Under the pieces are notes generated by a model. That model was not told the origin of the DNA. It did no database searches and worked only from the letters and a program-made list of their open reading frames with translations. Below are positions 47,214 through 56,865 of a stretch of DNA of 61,608 nt, one piece after another. The translations under genes were made by a program, and so were the position numbers. Origin of the DNA: Yinghuangia seranimata (GTDB lineage Bacteria; Actinomycetota; Actinomycetes; Streptomycetales; Streptomycetaceae); the NCBI RefSeq assembly GCF_029953285.1, contig NZ_JASAOI010000083.1, positions 1 to 61,608 on the forward strand. Reading direction: 5' to 3'. Numbering within the stretch: position 1 is the stretch's first letter; every line of letters begins with the position of its first letter.

Positions 47214-47282
47214 CCGTCTGGACCCGGTAGCCCGGTCCGGCAAGTCGGTGAGAACCGATCGGAACTCGTGGGAGGGGAAGCC

Positions 47283-48080
47283 GTGCTGCGCACAGCCCTC
47301 GATCTGTCCGGACGCGTGGCCGTCGTCACCGGTGCCGCCAGCGGCATCGGACGCAGCAGTGCCGAGGTGCTCGCCGACCTCGGGGCGACCGTGGTGTGCG
47401 CCGACATCAACGAGGCCGGCGCCGAGGCCACCGCCAAGGCCATCGCCGACGCGGGCGGCGTCGCGACCGCCACGGCCGTCGACACCTCCTCCGCGGCCGC
47501 CGTCGACGCGCTGGTCGCCGGCGCCGTCGCGGACCACGGCCGCCTGGACGTCATGGCGAACATCGCCGGGATCATGCACAGCAGCAGCGTGATCGAGACG
47601 CGCGACGAGGACCTCGACCGGGTCCTGTCCATCAACTTCAAGGGCGTCTTCTACGGCTGCCGCGCCGCCGCCCGCGTCATGGTGGAGCAGGGTTCCGGCA
47701 GCATCATCAACATGGCGTCCGGCGCGATCGACGCCGGCAACCCCAACCTGCTGTGCTACAGCGCCGCGAAGGTCGCCGTCGTCCAGCTCACCAAGACCCT
47801 CGCGACCGAGGTCGGCCCGAGCGGCGTGCGCGTCAACGCCGTCGCGCCCGGCTGGATCGTCACCGGCATGACCGGCCGGCACTGGACCGCCGAGGACGGC
47901 ACCGAGGACGAGGACCGCAAGGCCGCCGTCGCCGCGCCCATGAAGCGGCTGTCGCCGCTGCGCACGGTCGGCGAGCCGACGGACATCTCGTACGCGGTCG
48001 CCTACCTGGCCTCGGACGCCGCCAAGTTCATGACCGGGCAGATCCTGCGCCCCAACGGCGGCGTCAACATGCCCTGGTGA
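47283..48080 (+). CDS. Classical short-chain dehydrogenase/reductase
   Basis: A 265-residue NAD(P)-dependent SDR. The cofactor motif TGAASGIG is near the N-terminus; Asp in CADIN after the second strand suggests NAD preference. Catalytic Ser146, Tyr159 and Lys163 (CYSAAK) are all present, in contrast to the SDR at 32808. GGAGGGG lies 5 nt before the GTG, and a strong promoter lies upstream. The substrate is unknown; the sequence resembles the FabG/3-oxoacyl or alcohol dehydrogenase SDR group. Confidence 0.92.
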   Translation: MLRTALDLSGRVAVVTGAASGIGRSSAEVLADLGATVVCADINEAGAEATAKAIADAGGVATATAVDTSSAAAVDALVAGAVADHGRLDVMANIAGIMHSSSVIETRDEDLDRVLSINFKGVFYGCRAAARVMVEQGSGSIINMASGAIDAGNPNLLCYSAAKVAVVQLTKTLATEVGPSGVRVNAVAPGWIVTGMTGRHWTAEDGTEDEDRKAAVAAPMKRLSPLRTVGEPTDISYAVAYLASDAAKFMTGQILRPNGGVNMPW

Positions 48081-48103
48081 CGCCGCCCGCGGCACTCCGC
48101 CGA

Positions 48104-48129
48104 GCCCGGCGCCCGCACCGGCGCCGGGC
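48104..48129. terminator. Hairpin between convergent SDR and membrane-protein genes
   Basis: A perfect 10-bp stem (48104-48113 with 48120-48129) and 6-nt loop, 24 nt after the SDR stop. Confidence 0.6.
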
Positions 48130-48149
48130 CGCCACGGCCGCCACGGCCG

Positions 48150-48467
48150 CTACTCGCCGCCCCGCCGCCACCTGCGCGCGCAGTGCACCGGCAGCAGCGT
48201 CAGACTCCAGCCGCCGCACAGCAGTGCCGCGCTCGCGGCGCCCGACGCCCCGGCCGTGTCCGCGCGCAGGGCCCACACCAGCCCGGCCCACCAGGCCAGC
48301 GTGAGGACCGCGGCGAGGAGCCACGTGGCCGCGTCACGCTCCCGTACCGTGCTGTGCACCAGGCCGTGCGCCGTACGGCGCGAAGCCCGTGCCGCGCGCC
48401 CGGGTCCGCGCCCGGAACGCCGTGCCGTGTCGCCAAGGTGTCGCCCGTGTTGCCCAACCCTGTTCAT
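48150..48467 (-). CDS. Small two-helix membrane protein
   Basis: A 105-residue protein with a basic N-terminal half (Arg/Gly/His-rich, residues 1-45) and two membrane helices (about 52-71, AATWLLAAVLTLAWWAGLVWA, and 77-97, ASAALLCGGWSLTLLPV) with a short loop between them. GGAGG lies 7 nt before the ATG at 48467. I do not recognise a family. It is convergent with the SDR gene and stands downstream of clgR in the same direction, behind the clgR terminator. Confidence 0.55.
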   Translation of the reverse strand: MNRVGQHGRHLGDTARRSGRGPGRAARASRRTAHGLVHSTVRERDAATWLLAAVLTLAWWAGLVWALRADTAGASGAASAALLCGGWSLTLLPVHCARRWRRGGE

Positions 48468-48676
48468 GGTCGGCCTCCTCGGTTCCCCTGACGGGGGACC
48501 TTCAGCGTCACCCGGGAACAACCGGTCGGGCCAGGCCAGGCCGCCACTGTCACCCGATCGGCCCACATTCCGGTGACACTCGGTGACGACACGCCGCGCG
48601 CGGCCACAGAGCGACGTTCACCCGAACGAGATCCCCGCGGCAGGCCGCACAACGCGGAAACCGGCGCGGAAAGCGC

Positions 48677-48713
48677 GAGGGCGGTACCGGACCGTTCGGT
48701 CCGTACCGCCCTC
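48677..48713 (-). terminator. Strong intrinsic terminator of clgR
   Basis: Arms 48677-48694 and 48697-48713 form a 17-bp stem with one bulged C and a 2-nt loop, about 50 nt past the clgR stop on the minus strand. Confidence 0.8.
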
Positions 48714-48764
48714 GAAGAGCGCTCGCGGTGCGGGCCCCCGGGCCGCGCCGCCGTGGAACCGGCC

Positions 48765-49136
48765 TTACGCGGCCACCACGACGTCCACCTGGCTGGTGGC
48801 CTTGACCGGGGACGCACTGCCCGGGCCCGGCACCCGCTCGCCCGCGGACGGGCCGACGGGCTCCAGCACCGGACGCGCGGTGAGGCCCTCGCTGTGCGCC
48901 AGCTCGGCGAGCGCCAGCTCGTCGCTGACCTCCCGGAGCACTATCGACATGCGCACGTCCAACGCCTCGCAGATCGCCGCGAGAAGCTCGGACGACGCTT
49001 CCTTCTGGCCGCGCTCGACCTCCGAGAGGTACCCGAGCGAGACCCGGGCCGCCGACGACACCTCGCGCAGGGTGCGGCCCTGGCGCTGGCGTTGCCGACG
49101 CAGCACGTCACCCAGCAGGCGACGGAGCAGAATCAT
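48765..49136 (-). CDS. clgR: ClgR-type XRE transcriptional activator of clp protease genes
   Basis: A 123-residue regulator. The N-terminal Cro/CI-type helix-turn-helix (about residues 1-65) contains [19 protein letters not shown] then [21 protein letters not shown], the sequence type of ClgR. The C-terminus ends in hydrophobic VDVVVAA; in known ClgR proteins a hydrophobic C-terminal end makes them substrates of the Clp protease they control, so regulated turnover is likely. AGGAGG lies about 9 nt before the ATG. The order ftsK, rodZ-like, rimO, pgsA, cinA, clgR is conserved in actinobacteria and supports the name. A strong terminator follows. Confidence 0.9.
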   Translation of the reverse strand: MILLRRLLGDVLRRQRQRQGRTLREVSSAARVSLGYLSEVERGQKEASSELLAAICEALDVRMSIVLREVSDELALAELAHSEGLTARPVLEPVGPSAGERVPGPGSASPVKATSQVDVVVAA

Positions 49137-49313
49137 CGGTCGCTCCCTCCTAGGACCGCGGCTGCAACGGACACAGCCCCACCGTACCCGGCAGACCTCG
49201 ACTGCGTACCGGGTCTGTCGTCCTGTTCACCGAGGGCGTGACGCCGAGCCCTCCCGGACGACGGCTTGTCCTGTTCGTTCCGTACGTTCCGCATCGGTCG
49301 CACAACCCCCCTC

Positions 49314-50582
49314 TCAGCCCGGGAATTCCCGGGTCCGCTCGTGCGGAAGGCCGAGCAGCACGCGGCGCAGCAGCTCCAGGGCCCGCACCACGGCCAGGGC
49401 TCGGATCCTGTCACGGTCTCCCGGCAGATGTACGGAAACCGCCACAGTGCCCTCCGGACCCGCCACCGCGATGTGCACCTCGCCCACGGGCCGACCGTCC
49501 TGCGGCTCGGGGCCGGCCACACCGGTCGTGGCCACCCCGTACGTACCCGACAGGAGCCCGCGCACACCCTCCGCCATCGCGCGTGCCACCTGCGGGTGCA
49601 CGGCGCCCTCGGCCGCGAGGAGTTCCGGGTCGACGCCCAGCACACCGGACTTCACGTCGGTCGCGTACGCGGTGACCGAGCCGCGGAACGCCGCGGACAC
49701 CCCCGGCACCGTCACCAGCGTCGACGCGAGCAGCCCGCCGGTGAGCGACTCGGCGGCGGCCAGCGTCACTCCGCGCTCGACGAGCAGCCGCGCGACGACC
49801 GCGACCAGCTGCTCGGATCCCTCCGCGTACACGCAGTCGCCGAGCAGTTCGTAGGCGCGCATCGCGGCCGCGTCGACCGCCTCGTCGCCACCGGGGCCGG
49901 TCGAGGTCAGCTTGACGCGCGTCTCGCCGGGCACCGCCAGGTAGGCGACCTCGACGGCGCCCGCCGCGGCGAGGTCCTTCTCCAGCGGCTCGAGGTACTG
50001 CGCGACGACGCCCTCGCCGACGCCGACCGTGCGCAGCACGCGCTGGGCCCGCGGCGCGGGCGCCCCGGAGCGGCGCAGCAGGTCGGGGAGCACCTGGTCG
50101 CCGAACATGGCGGCCATCTCGGACGGCACGCCGGGCGTCGCGTAAAGGACGGTCCCGTCGATCTCGATCGTGACGCCGGGCGCGCTGCCGTTGGCGTTGG
50201 GCAGGATGCGGCCGCCCTCGGGCACGTCGGCCTGCTGGAGGCCGAGCCCGGCCAGCGTGCGGTTGGTGCCGCGGTAGCGGTCGCGCAGCCACTGCTCGAT
50301 GCCGGGGTCGCGGTGCAGCTCGACGCCGGCCACGCGGGCGATCGCCTCGCGCGTGCGGTCGTCGGAGGTGGGGCCGAGGCCGCCGCTGACGATGACCGCG
50401 TCGGCCCGCTCGACCGCGACGCGCAGCACGTCGACGAGTTCGTCGAGGCCGTCGCCGACCGTGGACACCCCGGTGACGCGCAGGCCCGCGTCGGTCAGGT
50501 CGCGGCCCAGCCGGCTCGCGTTCGTGTTGACGACGTCGCCGTTGAGCAGCTCGTCGCCCACCGCGACCAGTTCGACCTTCAC
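49314..50582 (-). CDS. cinA: CinA family competence/damage-inducible protein
   Basis: A 422-residue two-domain protein. The N-terminal molybdopterin-binding-like (COG1058) domain shows VGDELLNGDVVNTNAS and VSGGLGPTSDDRTREAIA. The C-terminal CinA domain (about 255-410) has AAESLTGGLLASTLVTVPG and TTGVAGPEPQDGRPVGEV, with the catalytic Ser of NMN amidohydrolase (PncC). It probably recycles nicotinamide mononucleotide or repairs pyridine nucleotides, joining NAD metabolism with nadE. GGGGGA lies 7 nt before the GTG. It follows pgsA by 53 bp. Confidence 0.95.
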   Translation of the reverse strand: MKVELVAVGDELLNGDVVNTNASRLGRDLTDAGLRVTGVSTVGDGLDELVDVLRVAVERADAVIVSGGLGPTSDDRTREAIARVAGVELHRDPGIEQWLRDRYRGTNRTLAGLGLQQADVPEGGRILPNANGSAPGVTIEIDGTVLYATPGVPSEMAAMFGDQVLPDLLRRSGAPAPRAQRVLRTVGVGEGVVAQYLEPLEKDLAAAGAVEVAYLAVPGETRVKLTSTGPGGDEAVDAAAMRAYELLGDCVYAEGSEQLVAVVARLLVERGVTLAAAESLTGGLLASTLVTVPGVSAAFRGSVTAYATDVKSGVLGVDPELLAAEGAVHPQVARAMAEGVRGLLSGTYGVATTGVAGPEPQDGRPVGEVHIAVAGPEGTVAVSVHLPGDRDRIRALAVVRALELLRRVLLGLPHERTREFPG

Positions 50583-50635
50583 CGCTGGATCCCCCACTCC
50601 GCTCGCGTCCTCGCGGGTCGCCCCGCCCTCGCTGC

Positions 50636-51550
50636 CTACTCGCCGCCCCGGCCGGAGTCGGCGGCGCCCGCCGGGACCCCTCCGTCGGCGGCCTCCGCGC
50701 CGGTTCCGTCGGCCGGACCGGTGTCGGTCCCGTCGACGCCGTCCGTGTCCTCGTCGCCGCCGTTCGGACCGCCGCGCATCGCCTTCACGACGTAGTCGAG
50801 GCCGGTGACCACGGTGGCGATCACCGCGGCGGCCATGACCCACCACCGGAAGCTGGCCAGCGGCCCCGTGATGACCAGCACGTACATGCCGATCGCGGTG
50901 CCCTGGAGCATCGTCTTGAGCTTGCCCCCGCGGCTGGCGGGAATCACACCGCGCTTGATCACCCAGAACCGCATGAGCGTGATGCCGACCTCGCGGAACA
51001 GCACCAGGCCGGTGACCCACCAGGGCAGGTCGCCGAGCGCGGACAGGCCGATCATCGCCGCGCCCATGAGCGCCTTGTCGGCGATCGGGTCGACGAGCTT
51101 GCCGAAGTCGGTCACCAGGCCGTGCCGGCGGGCCAGCATGCCGTCGAAGCGGTCGCTGATGGAGGCCACCGCGAACGCGGCCCACGCGTAGGCGCGCCAG
51201 ACCGGGTCGTGGCCGCCGTCCTGCACCAGCAGGTACACGAACAGCGGGACGATCGCGATGCGCAGCATGGTCAGCGCGTTGGCGGCGTTCCACACGCTGA
51301 CGGACGTGGTCGGGTCGCCCAGCCGGTCCGGCTTGGGCGGGTGGTTGGCGGCCGCCGTACGGACCGCCTCGGCCGGGTGCGCGGCCGCCGCGCGGACCGC
51401 CTCGGCACGCTGGGACGCCGCGACCCGGACCGCCTCCGCGCGCAGAGCGGCCGCGGCGCGCACGGCCTCGGCGCGCTGCGCGGCGGCGGCTCTGGCGGCC
51501 TCCGAGGGGCGCGGGCGGCCCGGCGAAGTCGGGGTCGGGTCTTGGGTCAC
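50636..51550 (-). CDS. pgsA: CDP-diacylglycerol-glycerol-3-phosphate 3-phosphatidyltransferase with N-terminal 11-residue repeats
   Basis: A 304-residue protein. The CDP-alcohol phosphotransferase signature is complete with Asp133, Asp136, Gly137, Ala140, Arg141, Gly150, Asp154 and Asp158 ([11 protein letters not shown], then [11 protein letters not shown]), within a multi-helix membrane domain. It makes phosphatidylglycerophosphate. Residues 14-68 are five 11-residue repeats of the type [11 protein letters not shown], not part of the usual family length (about 200). An acidic Gly-rich tail of 50 residues follows. The ATG overlaps the rimO stop by 4 bp (ATGA), so the two are coupled. Confidence 0.92.
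   Translation of the reverse strand: MTQDPTPTSPGRPRPSEAARAAAAQRAEAVRAAAALRAEAVRVAASQRAEAVRAAAAHPAEAVRTAAANHPPKPDRLGDPTTSVSVWNAANALTMLRIAIVPLFVYLLVQDGGHDPVWRAYAWAAFAVASISDRFDGMLARRHGLVTDFGKLVDPIADKALMGAAMIGLSALGDLPWWVTGLVLFREVGITLMRFWVIKRGVIPASRGGKLKTMLQGTAIGMYVLVITGPLASFRWWVMAAAVIATVVTGLDYVVKAMRGGPNGGDEDTDGVDGTDTGPADGTGAEAADGGVPAGAADSGRGGE
51347..51511 (-). repeat. 33-bp tandem repeat encoding hendecads in pgsA
   Basis: Five consecutive 33-bp units encode [44 protein letters not shown] and [14 protein letters not shown] and R positions repeat every 11 residues. The DNA of the middle units is very similar. Confidence 0.9.
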
Positions 51551-53130
51551 CGCGCGGATCCCGCGGCTGTGGGCTGCGCGTCGGGCGCGGCCGGCTCGGC
51601 GTCCTCCAGCACGTCGGCGACGAGGTCGACGCCCTCGCTGCCGACGACGAGGGCGCGCACGAAGGTGCCGACCTCCAGATCGCGGCCGCGCAGCACGGTC
51701 AGGCCGTCGATCTCGGGGGCCTGGTGCGCGGCGCGGCCCTCGGCGGTGACCGTGCCGTCGTCGTCGACCCCGATGATCTCCTCGACCAGGACGCGCACTT
51801 CACTGCCGACGCGCTCCTCGGCGCGCTGGGCGGTGAGCTCCTCGGCGAGGCGCGTGACGCGCTCCAGGCGCTCGGCGACCACCTCGTCGGGCAGCTTGCC
51901 GTCGTAGCCGGCCGCTTCGGTGCCCTCCTCGTCGGAGTAGCCGAAGACGCCGATCGCGTCGAGGCGGGCGCCGGTGAGGAAGCCGACGAGCTCCTCGACG
52001 TCCTCCTCGGTCTCGCCGGGGAAGCCGACGATGAAGTTCGACCGCGCGCCGGCCTCGGGGGCCTTCGCGCGCACCTGCTCAAGAAGGCCGAGGAACGCCT
52101 CGCGCGAGCCGAAGCGGCGCATGCGGCGCAGCACCGGCTCGCTCGCGTGCTGGAAGGACAGGTCGAAGTACGGCGTGACGCCGTCGGTGCCGGTGAGCAC
52201 GTCGATCAGGCCGGGGCGCATCTCGGCGGGCTGCAGGTAGTTGACCCGGACCCGCTCGATCCCGGGGACCGCGGCGAGCTCGGGCAGCAGGGCCTCGAGC
52301 AGGCGCAGGTCGCCCAGGTCCTTGCCGTAGGACGTGGAGTTCTCGCTGACCAGCACGATCTCGCGGACGCCCTCGCCGGCCAGCCAGCGGACCTCGGCGA
52401 CCAGGTCGGTGGGGCGGCGGGAGAGGAAGGAGCCGCGGAAGGACGGGATGGCGCAGAACGAGCAGCGCCGGTCGCAGCCGGACGCGAGCTTGACGGACGC
52501 GACCGGGCCGTCGCCGAGCCGGCGGCGCAGCGTGCGCGGGCCGGACGCCGGGGCGACGCCGTCGGGCAGGTCCTCCGGCACCGAGCTTTCGGGGGTCTCG
52601 CCGTGGCCGGGCACCGCGCCGGCGGCGGCCTGCCGCTCGACGGGGCTCAGCGGCAGCAGCGTGCGGCGGTCGCGCGGGACGTGCGAGGTGTGCTTCTCGC
52701 CCGAAAGGATGGCGCGCAGCCGGCCCGCGATGTCCTCGTAGTCGTCGAAGCCGAGGACGGCGTCGGCCTCGGGCAGCGCGCCGGCGAGCTGGTCGCCGTA
52801 GCGCTCGGCCATGCAGCCGACCGCGACGACGGCCTGGGTGACGCCGCCGTCCTTCTTCAGGTCGGCGGCCTCGAGGACCGTGTCGATCGAGTCCTTCTTG
52901 GCGGACTCGACGAAGCCGCAGGTGTTCACGAGGACGACCTCGGCGTCCTCGGCGTCCTCGGTCAGCCGCCAGCCGTCGGCCTCCAGGCGCCCCGCGAGTT
53001 CTTCGGAGTCCACCTCGTTGCGGGCGCAGCCCAACGTGACCAGCGCCACCGTGCGGCCCGCGCCCATGGGGGCGGTCGCGGTCAGGGCGTCGGCGGGGCG
53101 GGGCTCGGACGGGGTGCGGGGGGCGGGCAT
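51547..53130 (-). CDS. rimO: Ribosomal protein S12 methylthiotransferase RimO
   Basis: A 527-residue radical SAM methylthiotransferase. The N-terminal UPF0004 domain has cluster cysteines C35 ([11 protein letters not shown]), C71 (NTCGF) and C105 (VGCMAER). The radical SAM cysteines are C218, C222 and C225 (CDRRCSFC). A TRAM-like C-terminal domain follows. About 50 residues (153-205, Pro/Glu-rich) are inserted between the first two domains. It thiomethylates an aspartate of S12. TAGGCT lies 7 nt before ATG 53130 and no ribosome site is seen. pgsA overlaps its stop by 4 bp. Confidence 0.96.
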   Translation of the reverse strand: MPAPRTPSEPRPADALTATAPMGAGRTVALVTLGCARNEVDSEELAGRLEADGWRLTEDAEDAEVVLVNTCGFVESAKKDSIDTVLEAADLKKDGGVTQAVVAVGCMAERYGDQLAGALPEADAVLGFDDYEDIAGRLRAILSGEKHTSHVPRDRRTLLPLSPVERQAAAGAVPGHGETPESSVPEDLPDGVAPASGPRTLRRRLGDGPVASVKLASGCDRRCSFCAIPSFRGSFLSRRPTDLVAEVRWLAGEGVREIVLVSENSTSYGKDLGDLRLLEALLPELAAVPGIERVRVNYLQPAEMRPGLIDVLTGTDGVTPYFDLSFQHASEPVLRRMRRFGSREAFLGLLEQVRAKAPEAGARSNFIVGFPGETEEDVEELVGFLTGARLDAIGVFGYSDEEGTEAAGYDGKLPDEVVAERLERVTRLAEELTAQRAEERVGSEVRVLVEEIIGVDDDGTVTAEGRAAHQAPEIDGLTVLRGRDLEVGTFVRALVVGSEGVDLVADVLEDAEPAAPDAQPTAAGSAR

Positions 53131-53137
53131 GCCGGAA

Positions 53138-53143
53138 AGCCTA
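53138..53143 (-). promoter_or_regulatory. -10 box for leaderless rimO
   Basis: TAGGCT on the minus strand ends 7 nt before the ATG. Confidence 0.5.
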
Positions 53144-53312
53144 CGTCAGGACGGGACCCGGACCGGACGCGGGAAGGCTTCCGCGTCACCGGGTCGTGGG
53201 ACGGACGGTATCGGTGGGGTGCGTGGGGCGCTCTCCAGGGGCGCGCGGGAAGGTCTCGCCGCGCGCCCGGGGGCGGCCGCCGCACGCCCGCCGTGGTCGA
53301 TCGGAGCGCTGG

Positions 53313-54080
53313 TCAGCCCTGCCGCGGGTCGCCGGGCTTGAAGCTCAGCCGGGCCACCGTGACCTTGGGGTTGGTGCTGGCCGGGCCGATGTCCTTGCCG
53401 TTGACGTTCAGCCGGACCTGGTCGGCGTTGCCGATGATCAGCTTGAGCTCGGTCGGGTCGGCGAACTCCTTGTTCCCGCCCTTGTCGATGATGCCCTCGA
53501 AGTAGACGGTCTTGCCGGTGGTGTCGGTCGCGCGCACCCAGCTGTTGCCGTCGACGGCGTCGACGCGCACCTTCACCTGCGCCGGCGCCTGCGCGACGAC
53601 CTCGGAGGGCGGCGGGGCCTGGGTGACGGGCACGGGCGCCGCCTGCGGCGAGGTGGACGCCGGGCCGGCGGCCTTGGGCGAGGCGGTGTCGGTGGACTCG
53701 CTGTCGGAGCCGCTGACGAGCTGGAAGCTGACGAACGCGAGCACGACGACGACCGCGACGGCCATGGCCGCCGTCCAGCTGGGCGCCAACCGGCGTTCCG
53801 GGCGCACGCGTTCGGGTTCGAAGATCACCGTCGGGCTCGGCACCGGCGTGCTGCGGTGCGCGCCGTCGAACTCGGCGACCAGCGGCTCGGGGTCGAGGCC
53901 GACCGCGCGGGCGATCGAGCGGATGTGGCCGCGCGCGTAGAAGTCCCCGCCACAGCCGGAGAAGTCGTCCCGTTCGACGGCCTCGATCAGGGGTGGCCTG
54001 ATCCGGGTGACCTCACTCACCTGATCGACGGTGAGACCCGCCTCGTTGCGGGCGTCGGCGAGAGTCTGACCGATGGACAC
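53313..54080 (-). CDS. rodZ: RodZ-like membrane protein with helix-turn-helix and DUF4115 domain
   Basis: A 255-residue protein. A cytoplasmic HTH_25 domain (about 1-75; IGQTLADARNEAGLTVDQVS, DFYARGHIRSIARAVGLD), one membrane helix (about 102-124), an Ala/Pro/Ser linker and an extracytoplasmic DUF4115 beta domain (about 165-255; VYFEGIIDKGGNKEF). This is the RodZ architecture, which links MreB to the cell-wall machinery in rods; in actinomycetes its role is less clear. GGAGG lies 7 nt before the GTG. It lies between ftsK and rimO, as is usual in actinobacteria. Confidence 0.9.
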   Translation of the reverse strand: MSIGQTLADARNEAGLTVDQVSEVTRIRPPLIEAVERDDFSGCGGDFYARGHIRSIARAVGLDPEPLVAEFDGAHRSTPVPSPTVIFEPERVRPERRLAPSWTAAMAVAVVVVLAFVSFQLVSGSDSESTDTASPKAAGPASTSPQAAPVPVTQAPPPSEVVAQAPAQVKVRVDAVDGNSWVRATDTTGKTVYFEGIIDKGGNKEFADPTELKLIIGNADQVRLNVNGKDIGPASTNPKVTVARLSFKPGDPRQG

Positions 54081-54220
54081 GTGCGCGCCTCCGTGCGTGC
54101 GACCACTGCGGCGGAATTCAGTCTAGGGCCGGGCAGAACGGGAGTTTTACGGCTGAGTACCCGGAAAGCCACTCGTGTGGCGCAGCCGCAACACAAACGA
54201 TCAGAAGTGAAGCCTTTTGC

Positions 54221-56746
54221 TCATTCCCCGCGTAGCGTCGTCAACACCTGATCAAGTTCATCCGGCTTGATCAACACGTCGCGGGCCTTGGAACCTTCGC
54301 TCGGACCGACGATCCCACGCGACTCCATCAGGTCCATCAGGCGGCCTGCCTTCGCGAACCCTACGCGCAGCTTGCGCTGCAGCATGGACGTCGAACCGAA
54401 CTGCGTCGAGACCACCAACTCCGCGGCCTGGCACAGCAGGTCGAGGTCGTCGCCGATCTCCTCGTCGATCTGCTTCTTCTGCCCGCCGGCCGCCGCCACG
54501 TCCTCGCGGTACTCCGGCTGCAGCTGCTCCTTGCAATGGCGGACGACCGCCTCGATCTCGTCCTCGGTGACGAACGCGCCCTGCATACGGACCGGTTTGT
54601 TGGCCCCCATCGGCAGGAACAGCCCGTCGCCCTTGCCGATCAGCTTCTCGGCGCCCGGCTGGTCGAGGATGACCCGGCTGTCCGCCAGCGAACTGGTCGC
54701 GAACGCCAGCCTCGACGGCACGTTGGCCTTGATCAGGCCGGTCACCACGTCGACACTAGGGCGCTGCGTCGCCAAAACGAGATGAATGCCGGCGGCCCGG
54801 GCCAACTGGGTGATCCGCACGATCGAGTCCTCAACGTCGCGCGGCGCCACCATCATCAGGTCGGCCAGCTCGTCGACGATCACCAACAGGTACGGGTACG
54901 GCGCCAGTTCCCGCTCGCTGCCGGGCGGCGTCGTCAGCTTGCCCGAGCGCAGCGCGGCGTTGAAGTCGTCGACGTGCCGGTAGCCGAAGTTGGCCAGGTC
55001 GTCGTACCGCATGTCCATCTCGCGGACGACCCACTGCAGCGCCTCGGCGGCCCGCTTCGGATTGGTGATGATCGGCGTGATCAGGTGCGGGATGCCCTCG
55101 TACGCGGTCAGCTCGACGCGCTTGGGGTCGACCAGCACCATGCGCACCTCGTCCGGCGTCGCGCGCATCATGACCGAGGTGATCAGCCCGTTGATGCAGC
55201 TCGACTTGCCGGCGCCGGTCGCGCCCGCGACCAGCACGTGCGGCATCTTGGCCAGGTTGGCGACCACGAAGCCGCCCTCGACGTCCTTGCCCAGCGCCAC
55301 GAGCATCGGATGCTGGTCGGAGACCGCCTCGTCCGAGCGCAGCACGTCGCCGAGGTTGACCATCTCGCGGTCGGTGTTCGGGATCTCGATGCCGACCGCG
55401 GACTTGCCCGGGATCGGACTGATGATCCGCACGTCCGGGCTCGCCACCGCATAGGCGATGTTCTTCGCCAGCGCGGTGATCCGCTCGACCTTGACCGCCG
55501 GGCCCAGCTCGACGACGTAACGGGTCACCGTCGGGCCGCGGGTGAAGCCCGTCACCCGCGCGTCGACGTTGAACTCCGCGAACACCTGCGTCAACGCGGC
55601 GACCGTGTCGTCGTTGGCCTTGCTGCGCGCCTTGCCGGGGCCGCCGCGCTTGAGCATGTCGGCGGCCGGCAGGTGGTAGGTGATGTCGCCGGAAAGCTTG
55701 AGCTGCTCGCTGCGCGGCGGCGCGGCCGAGTGCGGCGGCGCGGGCTGCCGCGTCATGTCCGGCACCGACGCCTTGCGGCCCCGCGCGCCCGGCACCGGGA
55801 GCGCGGCACCGTCCAACGCGGCGGCAGCCGCGGCGGCGACGTCGATCGGGTCCGGGCCCTCGGCGAACGCCCCCTGGCGGCGGCGCGGCTTCGGGCGCGG
55901 CTTCTCCTCGCCCGCGGCGGCCTTCGCGGGCAGGTCCGCGTCGTCGTCGGGCAGCGGCTTGCGGCGCCGCGGGCGGGGCGCCTCCTCCTCGTCGTCCTCG
56001 TACGGCTCGTAGTCCTCGTAGGACTCCTCGCCGCCCGGGAAGCCCAGGTAGCTGCGCAGCCGGTCCGGCACCGCGGCGACCGGCGTGGCCGTCACCACCA
56101 GCAGGCCGAACGCGATGACCAGCAGCAGAAGCGGTATGGCCGCCCACACCGTGAGCGAGTCGGCGAGCGGCACCGAGAACGCGAAGCCGATCAGGCCGCC
56201 CGCGTCGCGCATCGCGGTCGCTCCGGACGACGGGCGCGGCATGCCGGCGCCGATGTGCACCAGGCCCAGCACGCCCGCCACGAGCGCCACGCAGCCGATG
56301 ATGACCCGGCCCGTCGCCTCGCCGCGGTCGGGGTGGCGGATCACCCGCACCGCGAGCGCCGCCACCAGGAACGGCACCAGCACGTCGAGTCGGCCCACCG
56401 TGCCGGCGACCACAGCGGTCGACGCGTTGCCCACCGCGCCGTGCGCATTGCCCCACGCCCCGGCGGCGACCACGATCGCCACACCGAGGAGGGCCAGGCC
56501 GACGCCGTCGCGCCGGTGCGCCGGATCGAGGCCGCGGGCGCCGTGGCCGATGCTTCGCAGCACCCCGCCGAGCCCGTGTGCGAGCCCCAGCCAGATGCCC
56601 CTCACGAGCCGGAAGACCAGGTCGCCGATCCGCTCGAACACGCCCGGCTTGGGCGGCGGAGGGGGCGGAGCGGCCTTCTTGGCCGGAGCCTTCTTCTTCG
56701 CGGCGCCGCCGGTCCGGGCGCCGCCGCCGGACGTACGCGTGGCCAT
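54221..56746 (-). CDS. ftsK: DNA translocase FtsK/SpoIIIE
   Basis: An 841-residue septal DNA pump. A basic Pro-rich N-terminus and about four membrane helices (residues 80-225) are followed by an acidic/basic linker, the alpha/beta core, the ATPase with Walker A GATGAGKSS (508-516) and Walker B LLVIVDELADLMM, and a C-terminal gamma winged helix (DLLCQAAELVVSTQ, SMLQRKLRVGFAKAGRLMDL). In Streptomyces it moves chromosomes into spore compartments during sporulation septation. TAACCT lies 6 nt before the ATG with no ribosome site, so the message is probably leaderless. Confidence 0.97.
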   Translation of the reverse strand: MATRTSGGGARTGGAAKKKAPAKKAAPPPPPPKPGVFERIGDLVFRLVRGIWLGLAHGLGGVLRSIGHGARGLDPAHRRDGVGLALLGVAIVVAAGAWGNAHGAVGNASTAVVAGTVGRLDVLVPFLVAALAVRVIRHPDRGEATGRVIIGCVALVAGVLGLVHIGAGMPRPSSGATAMRDAGGLIGFAFSVPLADSLTVWAAIPLLLLVIAFGLLVVTATPVAAVPDRLRSYLGFPGGEESYEDYEPYEDDEEEAPRPRRRKPLPDDDADLPAKAAAGEEKPRPKPRRRQGAFAEGPDPIDVAAAAAAALDGAALPVPGARGRKASVPDMTRQPAPPHSAAPPRSEQLKLSGDITYHLPAADMLKRGGPGKARSKANDDTVAALTQVFAEFNVDARVTGFTRGPTVTRYVVELGPAVKVERITALAKNIAYAVASPDVRIISPIPGKSAVGIEIPNTDREMVNLGDVLRSDEAVSDQHPMLVALGKDVEGGFVVANLAKMPHVLVAGATGAGKSSCINGLITSVMMRATPDEVRMVLVDPKRVELTAYEGIPHLITPIITNPKRAAEALQWVVREMDMRYDDLANFGYRHVDDFNAALRSGKLTTPPGSERELAPYPYLLVIVDELADLMMVAPRDVEDSIVRITQLARAAGIHLVLATQRPSVDVVTGLIKANVPSRLAFATSSLADSRVILDQPGAEKLIGKGDGLFLPMGANKPVRMQGAFVTEDEIEAVVRHCKEQLQPEYREDVAAAGGQKKQIDEEIGDDLDLLCQAAELVVSTQFGSTSMLQRKLRVGFAKAGRLMDLMESRGIVGPSEGSKARDVLIKPDELDQVLTTLRGE

Positions 56747-56752
56747 AAGCCG

Positions 56753-56758
56753 AGGTTA
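56753..56758 (-). promoter_or_regulatory. -10 box for leaderless ftsK
   Basis: TAACCT on the minus strand ends 6 nt before the ATG. Confidence 0.6.
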
Positions 56759-56865
56759 CCCTCCGAGCACGTACGTCTCACGCGCCACAGCGGCACTCAT
56801 GTGATCGTGTCGTCGTTTGGTCCGATTTGCCGGCCGAACCCGCGCCCGGCACCCGGCCGGACGGG

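Noticed and set aside
46932-47282. Upstream in-frame start for the SDR at 47283
   Set aside because: The extension overlaps the lipoprotein gene and promoter, and GGAGGGG is placed for the GTG at 47283.
49318-49333. 16-bp palindrome CCCGGGAATTCCCGGG
   Set aside because: It lies inside the last codons of cinA, has no loop and no T-run; probably chance at this base composition.
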